Shown here piece after piece: positions 1 to 7,616 of a stretch of DNA of 64,000 nt. The translations under genes and the position numbers were made by a program. Position 1 is the stretch's first letter. Every line of letters starts with the position of its first letter. This DNA is from Flavobacterium sp. LC2016-01 (GTDB lineage: Bacteria; Bacteroidota; Bacteroidia; Flavobacteriales; Flavobacteriaceae), in the NCBI RefSeq assembly GCF_009711135.1, contig NZ_WMIC01000002.1, forward strand, positions 434,001-498,000. The letters are read 5' to 3'. The notes beneath the pieces are model-generated. The model saw only the letters and a program-made list of their open reading frames with translations, had not been told where the DNA came from and searched no databases.

Positions 1-342
1 AAAAAAGCAAGTTGCTTCCTTCACGAGTTGTTTCGCTAGTATCACGCAACTCCTGAATATTGATTACTTTTCCGTAATGTTTGGCTATTATTTTTAAACA
101 TGTGGGGCCGCAATCTTTAACGTCGGTCTGTTTATAATGGGTGAATTTTTTCAATTTTTAATCATTTTCTAGCTTAAGTGGTAAATTTTGGCTCTGCTAA
201 TGTAATATTTATCGCGCACTTTAAGAATTTTTTGTTTCTCAAATTGTGATTATTCAAAGTATTTAAAAATAAGTGAAACCATTCTCAAATACAATATAAA
301 ATTATAAGGAGAAAATCGTCTTTTGTGAAAGCAATTGTGCAC
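1..342. other. No gene recognised at the window edge
   Basis: I see no convincing open frame, RNA gene or promoter here. The stretch is very AT-rich and ends in the terminator that closes the minus-strand peptide gene at 451-633. A gene on either side could extend from outside the window, but nothing visible supports one. Confidence 0.5.
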
Positions 343-375
343 AAAAAAATAGAGAGGAAAAATTTTCCTCTCTAT
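343..375 (-). terminator. Terminator of the minus-strand peptide cluster
   Basis: The 13-base arms at 349-361 and 363-375 (ATAGAGAGGAAAA and its complement) are perfect. On the minus strand the stem is followed by a T run (complement of the A run at 343-349). It lies 75 bases past the stop of the last precursor gene, the position expected of a factor-independent terminator. Confidence 0.75.
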
Positions 376-450
376 CAGATTTGTAAAAACATGTCAAAAA
401 AAAAGATATCTCTCTTTCACTAATTAACAGGTTCATTGTATTTAAAATGT

Positions 451-633
451 CTATTCACATGGCTCGTTAGGATCTGTCACGCAAATCCAATACGCTGGCG
501 AAGTAGCTGTTCTTGGACATCTTTTAGCAGTGGTATTTGGTTCACAAACCGGTGCATTACCACCTTTAATTCCTAGTTGCTCTTCTTTGCTTAATTCAGC
601 AGCTCCATGTAGTTCAAAAATTTTCTTTAACAT
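451..633 (-). CDS. Double-glycine leader peptide, four-Cys core
   Basis: This 60-residue precursor has a leader with the pattern ELxGAxxLSKEEQ followed by GIKGG, typical of double-glycine-type natural product or bacteriocin-like precursors in Bacteroidota. The predicted cut is after KGG, leaving a core of about 35 residues with four Cys (CEPN, KRCP, WICV, EPCE), enough for two disulfides. An inverted-repeat element at 662-687 lies about 30 bases before the start and is shared with the precursor at 1859-1990. A terminator follows. No dedicated transporter or modifying enzyme lies next to it except the VKOR fusion at 2083-3639. Product and activity are unknown; that it is a secreted peptide is inference from the leader. 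Confidence 0.75.
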   Translation of the reverse strand: MLKKIFELHGAAELSKEEQLGIKGGNAPVCEPNTTAKRCPRTATSPAYWICVTDPNEPCE

Positions 634-661
634 AATGTGGGTTTTTTGGGTTTTGTTAATG

Positions 662-687
662 CTTCAATCGTTTTAAGACATTTGAAG
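662..687 (-). promoter_or_regulatory. Upstream inverted repeat of precursor gene, copy A
   Basis: The element reads CTTCAA-N14-TTGAAG and ends 29 bases before the start codon at 633. It matches 22 of 26 bases with the copy at 2020-2045 and more loosely the copy at 982-1007, each at a similar distance from a precursor start. It could be an operator or a leader RNA hairpin; the sequence does not decide. Confidence 0.6.
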
Positions 688-800
688 CTTCTGTCTTTTC
701 TTTTAAATTGTATTTCAGTTAAGATCATTTTAAAAAAAAAAGCAGTTAGAAAATATTTTCTTACTGCTCATAACTATTTCAATTATTTAATAACTTAATT

Positions 801-970
801 TCTCTAGGATCTGCCACTGGTTAATCTAACCAAATAAAATCAACACAGCGGCTACTTTCCTGAGAATCCCGACACCAATCATCAATGTTGGGATATTTGC
901 TCAATGTTCCACGATTGAGCGCCTACAAGTTCAAAAAAAAACATGACTAAATTTTTGATAAGGCTATATT
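801..970. repeat. Tandem duplication, copy 1 (about 170 bp)
   Basis: This stretch is nearly identical to 1040-1211, with a period of about 240 bases and a few substitutions plus a 2-base insertion. Each copy carries the remains of a precursor peptide gene on the minus strand. The duplication looks recent, judging by the few differences. Confidence 0.85.
821..944 (-). pseudogene. Decayed precursor peptide gene, copy 1
   Basis: An ATG at 944 opens a leader-like frame (MFFFELVGAQSWNIEQISQH) that stops at 882. A second frame, open from 922 to 821, gives a core-like end with two Cys (DDWCRDSQESSRCVDFIWLD). Neither frame alone makes a leader plus core, so a frameshift has probably split an ancestral precursor. 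The leader-like part keeps the ELxGAQ and EQ spacing of the intact neighbours. A weaker copy of the shared upstream element stands at 982-1007. Programmed frameshifting is a less likely alternative. Confidence 0.55.
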
Positions 971-981
971 ATACTACTTCT

Positions 982-1007
982 GCCAATCCTTTTAGGATGT
1001 TTGAAGT
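982..1007 (-). promoter_or_regulatory. Upstream element of decayed precursor, copy B
   Basis: The 26-base stretch aligns without gaps to the elements at 662-687 and 2020-2045. It keeps one repeat half (TTTGAAG in plus-strand reading) and the central TTTTA, but the other half reads TGCCAA instead of CTTCAA. It lies 38 bases before the ATG of the decayed gene, which supports that gene having once been a member of the family. Confidence 0.45.
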
Positions 1008-1039
1008 TTCTATCTATTTTAAAATACGAAAAACAATTT

Positions 1040-1211
1040 TCTCTAGGAGATCTGCCACTGGTTAACCTAACCAAATAAAATCAACACAGCGGCTACTTTC
1101 CTGAGAATCCCAACACCAATCATCAATATTGGGATATTTGCTCAATTTTCCACGATCGAGCGCCTACAAATTCAAAAAAAAACATGACTAAATTTTTGAT
1201 AAGGCTTTATA
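1040..1211. repeat. Tandem duplication, copy 2 (about 172 bp)
   Basis: Second copy of the duplication described at 801-970. It runs up to the 3' end of the precursor gene at 1238-1426, so its own upstream element has been lost. Confidence 0.85.
1061..1184 (-). pseudogene. Decayed precursor peptide gene, copy 2
   Basis: The structure is the same as in copy 1: a leader-like frame from an ATG near 1184 that stops after about 20 codons, and an overlapping frame ending in a core-like stretch DDWCWDSQESSRCVDFIWLG. Both copies share the same break, so the damage predates the duplication. The substitutions between copies change residues in both frames, which argues against strong selection on either. 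Confidence 0.5.
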
Positions 1212-1237
1212 TTGTTTAATCTTAAAAAACGTATTGA

Positions 1238-1426
1238 TTAGCAGCATAAACGGCCACTGCTGCAAATGCCGGGTGTAGTATCCATTGGACAAACACCGCC
1301 AGCCGGTATTAAAATGCATCCTGCTTCAATTGCCTGCACCCAGCATTCTGGAATACCTTTTATTGTTTTTTGCTCAGTTTTACTGATTTTTTGAACATGT
1401 TCTAGATTTAAAATTTTCTTAATCAT
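1238..1426 (-). CDS. Leader peptide with six-Cys core
   Basis: This 62-residue precursor begins MIKKILNLEHVQKISKTEQ, matching the leader style of its neighbours, but the cleavage region reads TIKGIPE with a single Gly instead of GG. The core holds six Cys (ECWV, AGC, GVC, GIC and a final LCC), enough for three disulfides. It lies just after the duplicated decayed copies and before the precursor at 1513-1710 on the same strand. The single Gly may change how or whether the leader is cut. A small disulfide-rich secreted peptide is the likeliest product. Confidence 0.7.
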   Translation of the reverse strand: MIKKILNLEHVQKISKTEQKTIKGIPECWVQAIEAGCILIPAGGVCPMDTTPGICSSGRLCC

Positions 1427-1512
1427 AACTTTTCAGATTACTATTTGTCCGTTTCTAAAACATCTTTTACTTCAAAATCACTTCTTTAGAGCTTAATTGC
1501 GCTTCAAAAATA

Positions 1513-1710
1513 TTATCCTGCTGCCAGAGCATCAGAATAATTCATTTCTAACGCAAAATACTCTGTACAGTCTTCATACGACATTGATGACACATAATCC
1601 CATGCGTTGCATCTTGAAACTGTCTCTTTTACATAGTCACCCATGATCATTTTTTGCTCGCTTGCACTTACTTCCTGAGCTCCTTCTAGATTCAAAATAT
1701 TTTTTAACAT
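1513..1710 (-). CDS. Leader peptide with two-Cys acidic core
   Basis: This 65-residue precursor has the leader MLKNILNLEGAQEVSASEQ followed by MIMGD, so the cut site again has one Gly. The core of about 40 residues carries two Cys (SRCN, EDCT), several aromatic and acidic residues and ends in LAAG. The leader is very close to those at 451-633 and 1238-1426, which marks it as a paralogue with a diverged core. It is transcribed in the same direction as the VKOR fusion upstream. Function unknown. Confidence 0.65.
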   Translation of the reverse strand: MLKNILNLEGAQEVSASEQKMIMGDYVKETVSRCNAWDYVSSMSYEDCTEYFALEMNYSDALAAG

Positions 1711-1858
1711 AACTTTGATTTTTTAGTTTTGGGGTATTTATTCATTTTTTTATCTTACTTCATATACTAAAATCACAGCTTACATATTTAATTCCTAAAT
1801 TTTTGGGAAGTACAGAGAAGTTTTAGACCTCTCTGCATTCTTTTTTTTTACAAGAATA

Positions 1859-1990
1859 TTAACACTTATATTCTTTTTCTGTCCAAATATCCCAACATAA
1901 TCCTGGAGGGATATTTCCGCCAGAAATATTTTTTTGTTCCTCTTTAGACAACTTTTGAGTTCCCTTCGCTTTTAAGAATTTTTCTAACAT
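1859..1990 (-). CDS. Double-glycine leader peptide, 43 residues, two-Cys core
   Basis: A short gene starts at the ATG complementary to 1988-1990 and stops at 1859-1861. The product begins MLEKFLKAKGTQKLSKEEQ, continues NISGG and ends in an 18-residue core, NIPPGLCWDIWTEKEYKC. The leader and GG site match the family here. The two Cys could close a ring of twelve residues. A copy of the shared inverted repeat lies 30 bases before the start (2020-2045). It is the precursor gene nearest to the VKOR fusion, 92 bases past that gene's stop, so the two may be cotranscribed. Confidence 0.75.
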   Translation of the reverse strand: MLEKFLKAKGTQKLSKEEQKNISGGNIPPGLCWDIWTEKEYKC

Positions 1991-2019
1991 GATTTGTGGT
2001 TTTTGTTTCTTGATTAGTA

Positions 2020-2045
2020 CTTCAATCATTTACAGACACTTGAAG
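2020..2045 (-). promoter_or_regulatory. Upstream inverted repeat of precursor gene, copy C
   Basis: CTTCAA-N14-TTGAAG, 30 bases before the start of the 43-residue precursor. It differs at only four positions from copy A at 662-687, while the bases around the two copies differ more. Conservation of sequence, spacing and position suggests a functional operator or RNA hairpin. Confidence 0.6.
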
Positions 2046-2082
2046 ATTATGTCTTTCCCTGCAAAGGGATTTATAAACGCCG

Positions 2083-3639
2083 CTAAGCTATTTTTTCTAG
2101 CACTTCTACTTCTTCTACAAAATCATTCAAGAAATATTTCAGTTCGCTCAGTTCATATTCGTTTGGAAATAATTTTTCGTTTACGATTTTAACTGGTGTA
2201 TAATTAAAATTATTCTTAGAACACCATTCATACTGTTTATTAATCTCTTGGCTTATCATAATACTGACAGGCTCAACATGCCATTTTTTAAGCCATTTTT
2301 TAAGGCTCATTTTCTTAATATGCCAATCTGAAATTGCTTCTACAGTTTTCCCTGGTGTTGCTCTGTTGATAGTCAAAATTCTTTCGACAATTATTTTATA
2401 TGGGTTTTCAGTATTTTCTGGATTGATATTAAATAAAACATTTAAATAAATCTTATCCGGAAATCTTAAAACAAGATCAAATGCTTCATGAAATGTTTTA
2501 TGACAATGTACACAGCTTGGACTTATAACTACTGATAATTTTATAATGGCATTACGGTTTCCAAAATTCAAACCTCTCAACTCCTCAAGTCCATCTATAT
2601 CAGGCACTTTTTTTGATAAGAAGTTCAATAAAGAATAATTTCTTTTGAATTTTTTTAATTCTTTAAGTGAATTTTCACTGTTTAAAACATTCTTAATCAT
2701 TGGTTTCACTGTCAGCCAAATTGGAATAAGAAATAGCAGTGAAAAAACGAATGGAAAAACACTCTCAAAGCTAAAAGTCAAAATGAACAAATCTGATGAA
2801 AACCAAATACAGCTTTGTATAAAAATCAAAGATGAAATGACCAAACACATTACACACCACTTCTGAAGTTCAAATTTTTGAATCCAAATTGACGACACTA
2901 CAATAGGAATTGCCAGCAGACTTAAAAATCCAATAAAAATTGCCGAATCTAAAGGCTGAATTAACATTGCTATAAAACTTGCGGTAAAGAAAAGCAATGG
3001 TAAATCAGAAAAATTAAACAATTTGTTTTCAGTTCCTTCTGCAGCATTAATAACCGAGTTGCAAGACGAATTTGTACTCAGATTGCAAAACTTTGCTATA
3101 ATGCTATTTTTGAAACCAAATTTTTCTTGAACAATAAAAACGCTAACAATGAATCCTAGTGTTGATGTTATTAAAAAAATCACACTAAATAAATCGTATG
3201 TATTATAAAAAAATGATAATCCAATTAACAGTATAAATGGCATACCATATTTTAACCAGCTATATTCAATTCTTAGATTATCTCTTGCAATAACATTATT
3301 AGGTTCGATCGCTACAATTACTCCATTCCAGTCTAAAAGGAATTTTTCATACGATATTTTTTGAGCTCCTTTTTTAATAGTAGTAATTCGAACATCGTTT
3401 TTAGCTTTTTCTACTAATGTAAGTTCATCATTATAGTAAGCTAAAAAATTTGAAGGCAAATCTACTATTTGTTCTTTCGGAACTCTGATCGCTGCATTCT
3501 CTATTGATAATAAATCTAACGAATCTGTTATCGCAAATAAACTTGGATAATTAGGATGAGAAAGAAACAAATCCTTAAACTCATTTTTTATATCTGAGTA
3601 TCTATTTATACGTAGAAATTTTTGGACTAGTTTTAACAT
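2083..3639 (-). CDS. C39-like domain / VKOR / thioredoxin fusion membrane protein
   Basis: A 518-residue protein from the ATG at 3639; an upstream in-frame TTG at 3675 is a weaker start. Residues 1-120 resemble the C39 peptidase fold of bacteriocin exporters but show no catalytic Cys or His, so this part may only bind leaders. The middle is a multi-spanning VKOR domain with the loop Cys pair C185/C193 and the active CxxC C262-V-M-C265. The C-terminal part is a thioredoxin-like domain with C376-V-H-C379. Such fusions make disulfides in exported proteins. Its position just upstream of Cys-containing leader peptides suggests they are its substrates; that link is inference. No ABC exporter is encoded nearby. 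Confidence 0.8.
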   Translation of the reverse strand: MLKLVQKFLRINRYSDIKNEFKDLFLSHPNYPSLFAITDSLDLLSIENAAIRVPKEQIVDLPSNFLAYYNDELTLVEKAKNDVRITTIKKGAQKISYEKFLLDWNGVIVAIEPNNVIARDNLRIEYSWLKYGMPFILLIGLSFFYNTYDLFSVIFLITSTLGFIVSVFIVQEKFGFKNSIIAKFCNLSTNSSCNSVINAAEGTENKLFNFSDLPLLFFTASFIAMLIQPLDSAIFIGFLSLLAIPIVVSSIWIQKFELQKWCVMCLVISSLIFIQSCIWFSSDLFILTFSFESVFPFVFSLLFLIPIWLTVKPMIKNVLNSENSLKELKKFKRNYSLLNFLSKKVPDIDGLEELRGLNFGNRNAIIKLSVVISPSCVHCHKTFHEAFDLVLRFPDKIYLNVLFNINPENTENPYKIIVERILTINRATPGKTVEAISDWHIKKMSLKKWLKKWHVEPVSIMISQEINKQYEWCSKNNFNYTPVKIVNEKLFPNEYELSELKYFLNDFVEEVEVLEKIA

Positions 3640-3863
3640 CGTTTTCGATTGCTTTAAATCATAATTACAGTACAAATATTGTGGTTTTTATCGAGAAAAA
3701 ACGACTGTTGGTAGACATTTTATCAATTATACTACATACAATTTATAAATTATACTAATCTAACTACCTGGTATAATTATCTGAAAAACAATTACTTACA
3801 TTGAAATTTTTCTTGACAAAAGTGTCAAAACTCAAATCTCGACGAAGGGTTTTGCATTTTGGC

Positions 3864-3871
3864 TAGCTTTG
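3864..3871 (+). promoter_or_regulatory. -7 promoter element of the plus-strand precursor pair
   Basis: TAGCTTTG fits the Bacteroidota -7 consensus TAnnTTTG and lies 28 bases before the ATG at 3900. I see no good -33 TTG at the usual distance. Confidence 0.45.
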
Positions 3872-3899
3872 AATATCAATAAACACAATAAGTAAAATC

Positions 3900-4085
3900 A
3901 TGGCAAATAAGACATTAAAATTTGAAGATTTCGAAGCTGAAAAATTAACTAGAACGGAACAAATAATCGTTCGTGGAGGAGATGGTGAAACCGATCCACC
4001 TTATGATCCAAGCAAAGGAAAAGGAGGAAACGGCTATGAAGTACAACTAGCTCTAAGAATTTCAATACCAACAATATCACTATAA
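3900..4085 (+). CDS. GG-leader precursor peptide, Cys-free, with C-terminal extension
   Basis: This 61-residue product has the leader FEDFEAEKLTRTEQIIV followed by RGG and then the core DGETDPPYDPSKGKGGNG, which is identical in the next gene. After that it carries 16 extra residues (YEVQLALRISIPTISL) that the second copy lacks. It resembles the GG-motif natural product precursors of Bacteroidota (TIGR04149 style), some of which are thought to be modified by radical SAM or ATP-grasp enzymes; no such enzyme is visible in this window. A -7 element stands 28 bases upstream. Confidence 0.65.
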   Translation: MANKTLKFEDFEAEKLTRTEQIIVRGGDGETDPPYDPSKGKGGNGYEVQLALRISIPTISL

Positions 4086-4103
4086 ACCTAAATAAATTTA
4101 ATT

Positions 4104-4241
4104 ATGAAAACGATAAAAACAAAATTCGAAGATTTCGAAGCTGAAAAATTAAGTAGAACACAACAAATAATCGTTCGTGGCGGAGATGGTGAAACCGATC
4201 CACCATATGATCCAAGCAAAGGAAAAGGAGGAAATGGATAA
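4104..4241 (+). CDS. GG-leader precursor peptide, Cys-free, 45 residues
   Basis: Starts at the ATG at 4104, 18 bases after the stop of its twin, and ends at 4239-4241. From FEDFEAEKL through KGGNG it repeats the first gene with only two leader substitutions (T to S, E to Q). The N-terminus differs (MKTIKTK versus MANKTLK). The core is rich in Asp, Pro, Lys and Gly and has no Cys, unlike the minus-strand peptides. A tandem duplication with a fixed core suggests the core sequence matters. A terminator follows at 4297-4341. Confidence 0.65.
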   Translation: MKTIKTKFEDFEAEKLSRTQQIIVRGGDGETDPPYDPSKGKGGNG

Positions 4242-4296
4242 ACTCTTGAATTAGAAATTAATTTAGTTGTAAAGTCTAAATGTTTTTACCAAATAA

Positions 4297-4347
4297 AATT
4301 CGCAAACTAAACAGTTATAAAATCTGCTTAGTTTGCGAATTATTTTT
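4297..4347 (+). terminator. Terminator after the plus-strand precursor pair
   Basis: Perfect 14-base arms at 4297-4310 and 4328-4341 enclose a 17-base loop and are followed by a T run. It separates the peptide genes from the convergent regulator gene and may act in both directions. Confidence 0.7.
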
Positions 4348-4438
4348 TACATTAAAATCTATATTTAAGTATTTGTACGCTAATAATTCTGAATTAAAAA
4401 GAAATTTATTCATTTTAAAAAAATGGTAAATCAACAAT

Positions 4439-6184
4439 TTAAATGTTACTAGCAAACTGAGCCGGAGAAACTCCCGTTCTTTTACGGAATGATTTTGCAA
4501 ACGAAACTGCATTTTTAAAACCAACACTTTCGGCAATTGCCTGCGTAGAATATTTTCGATACATATGATTCGTAATCATTTGATTAATTACATAATTGAT
4601 TTTAAGTTCATTCGAATACTCTCCAAATGATTTTCCAAATCGTTTATTTACAACGTAAGATAAATAAGTGGTATTGGTTTTAATTTTCTTGGCTACATAA
4701 GGCAGTGTAAAGTCAGCATTTAGATATTCAAGCTTGTTTTCAAGTGCCAATAATTTTTCGACAATCTTATTTTCCTTGGCTTCATCGATACTTAAATTGA
4801 CATTTTCCTTTTTAAGCTGAATCTCTTCTTCTTCTAAAACTTTAGCTGTGGCAAGAATTGGAGGATTTTCTTTTTTCTCGATATTCGCTTTAAATTCTTC
4901 AATTAAAGCGTTCATTTTTTTATGCGCTTTGTTTTTGTCTCTGATATTTTTGATCAGAAAAAATACAATTCCCAAAACAAGAACTACATAAAATATCTTT
5001 AAAGCTTTATTTACTAAAACGTCATATTTATATTTTTCCTGAATAGTAAGCATTTCCTCGCTTAAATCTTCTACCCCTAATTTATAGTTTACTTCCTGTG
5101 CTTCGTCTCTTAATTTTGATTCTGATTTTTCATACGTATTCAAATAAATTTTTGAATGTTTATAGGCCTCATCTGGCTTATTCATTGCGCTATAAATCTT
5201 AGCCTGTAAGTAATTAGATTTCAAATAATTATCATCTAGAGCTTTGTTTTTAAGTGAAATCGAATCAACTTTTTTTAAACAAACTAAAGCCTTTTCATAT
5301 TTTTTATTGTAAAAATATAAATCCCCTAAATTATAATTTGCCATTTGATACAAATCTTCCGAATTATTTTGCTTTGATAAAAACAAAATATCATAATATG
5401 TTTTTTCAGCATTTACAATATCTTTTTTCATCAAATAAATATTCCCCAAACTCATTTTTGCAACAATTTTATTATTGGTAAAATTTTGAGAATAAGTAAC
5501 TGCTTTTTTGTAAAAATAGGCCGCTGAATCAATTAAATATTTTTTATTGCGATTTTTCATATAATATCCTTCATATGAATTGCCTAAATCTAAATTGATA
5601 TTGCTTTTGCTGTTTTGAAATTGCTCTTTCGGATAAACCCTTTCATTTTTATCAATGAAATCGTTATTTTGTCTTAAATTTTTAATCGCTAACTGATAAT
5701 TCCCAACTTCCTCATTAATAAGAGCAATGTTGCTTTTAAACTTAACGACTTGAATAACATCTTCAACTTCTAAAGAAAATTTGACACCTTTTTGATAGTT
5801 TTCGAGTGCAGCACTCAAATTGCCTCTTTTCCATTCGGTTAAACCTCTGTAATTGTATAAATATCCTTTTAATTTTGTTTTTTCTGAAGATTCTGGCATT
5901 TTGTCTAAATAAAGAAACGATTTTTTAGATGTTTCTTCAGATTTAGCTAGATTGCCGTCCATTTGATACAAATAAGAAGCTGCGCCGTTAGCAAAAGCTA
6001 AATGCTTGTTATTATTAGATTTCATCAATTCTTTAGCATATACGATTCCCTGTTCGACATTAGTATTCATACTAAATCGAATTTTATCCTGCAACGCTAA
6101 GTATTCCTGTTCACTAATTTGAGTCTGTTGAGCAAAACTCGAATTAAAAACAAGAAGAATTAAAAAAGAGATGATTAGCCTCAT
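4439..6184 (-). CDS. TPR sensor protein with C-terminal AraC-type DNA-binding domain
   Basis: 581 residues from the ATG at 6184; a longer frame to 6289 would begin before a clear signal peptide (MRLIISFLILLVFNSSFAQ). The chain is signal peptide, TPR-like helices to about residue 370, one membrane span (around FYVVLVLGIVFFLI), a coiled stretch, then an AraC helix-turn-helix pair ending in FAKSFRKRTGVSPAQF. This is the flavobacterial one-component layout in which a periplasmic TPR sensor is joined through the membrane to a cytoplasmic DNA-binding domain. Target genes are not evident; neighbours on either side are transcribed away from it or convergent with it. Confidence 0.8.
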   Translation of the reverse strand: MRLIISFLILLVFNSSFAQQTQISEQEYLALQDKIRFSMNTNVEQGIVYAKELMKSNNNKHLAFANGAASYLYQMDGNLAKSEETSKKSFLYLDKMPESSEKTKLKGYLYNYRGLTEWKRGNLSAALENYQKGVKFSLEVEDVIQVVKFKSNIALINEEVGNYQLAIKNLRQNNDFIDKNERVYPKEQFQNSKSNINLDLGNSYEGYYMKNRNKKYLIDSAAYFYKKAVTYSQNFTNNKIVAKMSLGNIYLMKKDIVNAEKTYYDILFLSKQNNSEDLYQMANYNLGDLYFYNKKYEKALVCLKKVDSISLKNKALDDNYLKSNYLQAKIYSAMNKPDEAYKHSKIYLNTYEKSESKLRDEAQEVNYKLGVEDLSEEMLTIQEKYKYDVLVNKALKIFYVVLVLGIVFFLIKNIRDKNKAHKKMNALIEEFKANIEKKENPPILATAKVLEEEEIQLKKENVNLSIDEAKENKIVEKLLALENKLEYLNADFTLPYVAKKIKTNTTYLSYVVNKRFGKSFGEYSNELKINYVINQMITNHMYRKYSTQAIAESVGFKNAVSFAKSFRKRTGVSPAQFASNI

Positions 6185-6295
6185 TAATTTGTTTTTGGAT
6201 TCCAAAAATAACGCATAAATTTTCAATATACTAAAATTAATTTGCCATAGTCTTGTTAATTTTACAACAAAATTAAAAAAATATAACAATTTAGC

Positions 6296-6328
6296 TTTGT
6301 TTTGTTATATTTTTATTACGTAAATTTG
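6296..6328 (+). promoter_or_regulatory. Promoter of the acyl-CoA dehydrogenase gene
   Basis: TTTG at 6296-6299, 21 bases, then TAAATTTG at 6321-6328 give a good match to the Bacteroidota TTTG/TAnnTTTG promoter. The ATG at 6350 is 21 bases further on. Confidence 0.65.
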
Positions 6329-6349
6329 TTTCTGTAAAACATATCAAAA

Positions 6350-7531
6350 ATGAAACCAGATTTATTCCAAGCTCCAGATTACTACAACCTTGACGATTTA
6401 TTGACTGACGAACACAAATTAGTTCGAGAGTCTGCACGTGCATGGGTTAAGAGAGAAGTTTCTCCAATTATTGAAGAATATTCCCAAAAAGCAGAATTTC
6501 CAAAACAAATTATAAAAGGGCTTGGAGAAATTGGCGGTTTTGGACCTTATATTCCGGTGGAATACGGAGGTGCTGGCTTAGACCAAATTTCATACGGTTT
6601 AATTATGCAGGAAATCGAAAGAGGCGACTCGGGTGTGAGATCTACCTCATCTGTACAATCTTCATTAGTAATGTATCCAATCTGGAAATATGGAAATGAA
6701 GAGCAGCGAATGAAATATTTGCCAAAACTGGCAACAGGAGAATTCATGGGCTGTTTTGGATTAACAGAGCCAGATCACGGTTCGGATCCAGGAAGTATGA
6801 TTACCAATTTTAAAGATATGGGTGATCATTATCTTTTAAATGGTGCCAAAATGTGGATTTCAAATGCTCCTTTTGCAGATATTGCAGTAGTTTGGGCTAA
6901 AGATGAAAGCGGAAGAATTCACGGATTAATTGTAGAACGCGGTATGGAAGGCTTTACAACGCCAGAAACGCACAATAAATGGTCACTTCGTGCATCGTCT
7001 ACGGGAGAATTAATTTTTGATAACGTAAAAGTTCCTAAAGAAAATTTATTGCCAAATAAATCTGGCTTAGGCGCACCGCTTGGCTGTTTAGATTCAGCTC
7101 GATACGGAATTGCATGGGGAGCAATCGGTGCAGCAATGGACTGTTACGATACTGCTTTACGTTATGCTAAAGAAAGAATCCAATTTGGAAAACCAATTGG
7201 AGGAACACAATTACAGCAAAAGAAATTAGCCGAAATGATTACCGAAATCACTAAAGCGCAATTATTAACTTGGCGTTTAGGTGTTTTGAGAAACGAAGGA
7301 AAAGCAACAACAGCTCAAATTTCGATGGCAAAACGTAATAATGTCGATATGGCAATTCATATTGCACGTGAAGCCAGACAAATGTTAGGCGGAATGGGAA
7401 TTACAGGCGAATACTCTATTATGCGCCACATGATGAATCTTGAAAGTGTAATCACTTATGAAGGAACTCATGACATTCATTTATTGATTACAGGAATGGA
7501 TGTTACTGGAATTCCAGCATTTAAATCATAA
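6350..7531 (+). CDS. Acyl-CoA dehydrogenase, glutaryl-CoA dehydrogenase type
   Basis: A 393-residue flavoenzyme of the acyl-CoA dehydrogenase family. Visible family marks are CFGLTEPDHGSDPGSM in the FAD/substrate region, KMWISNAPFADIAVVWAK, the RIQFGKPIGGTQLQQKKLAEM helix, QMLGGMGITGEY, and YEGTHDIH with the likely catalytic base E371. The E position near the C-terminus and the overall sequence fit glutaryl-CoA dehydrogenase (lysine and tryptophan breakdown, giving crotonyl-CoA and passing electrons to ETF). A related short-chain enzyme cannot be excluded by eye. Monocistronic: own promoter and a strong terminator. Confidence 0.85.
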   Translation: MKPDLFQAPDYYNLDDLLTDEHKLVRESARAWVKREVSPIIEEYSQKAEFPKQIIKGLGEIGGFGPYIPVEYGGAGLDQISYGLIMQEIERGDSGVRSTSSVQSSLVMYPIWKYGNEEQRMKYLPKLATGEFMGCFGLTEPDHGSDPGSMITNFKDMGDHYLLNGAKMWISNAPFADIAVVWAKDESGRIHGLIVERGMEGFTTPETHNKWSLRASSTGELIFDNVKVPKENLLPNKSGLGAPLGCLDSARYGIAWGAIGAAMDCYDTALRYAKERIQFGKPIGGTQLQQKKLAEMITEITKAQLLTWRLGVLRNEGKATTAQISMAKRNNVDMAIHIAREARQMLGGMGITGEYSIMRHMMNLESVITYEGTHDIHLLITGMDVTGIPAFKS

Positions 7532-7562
7532 ACAACTATTAAATTATATACAAAATCAATTT

Positions 7563-7592
7563 AAAAAGCTTCTTCTAATCGAGAAGCTTTTT
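7563..7592 (+). terminator. Terminator after the acyl-CoA dehydrogenase gene
   Basis: Perfect 11-base arms AAAAAGCTTCT (7563-7573) and AGAAGCTTTTT (7582-7592) with an 8-base loop. The last T of the stem is shared with the -7 element of the next gene. Confidence 0.8.
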
Positions 7593-7599
7593 ATCTTTG
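7592..7599 (+). promoter_or_regulatory. -7 promoter element of the DUF3050 gene
   Basis: TATCTTTG matches TAnnTTTG and stands 17 bases before the ATG at 7617. It abuts the terminator of the gene before, so read-through and initiation meet at one point. No clear -33 TTG. Confidence 0.5.
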
Positions 7600-7616
7600 C
7601 AGCAAAATTTACATAA

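Noticed and set aside
3640..3675. N-terminal extension of the VKOR fusion from a TTG at 3675
   Set aside because: The ATG at 3639 begins the conserved part; the extension adds nothing recognisable. Similar TTG or GTG extensions were dropped for the genes at 4439, 10374, 11977, 16709, 33566, 36724, 42198, 49383, 50877 and 60202.
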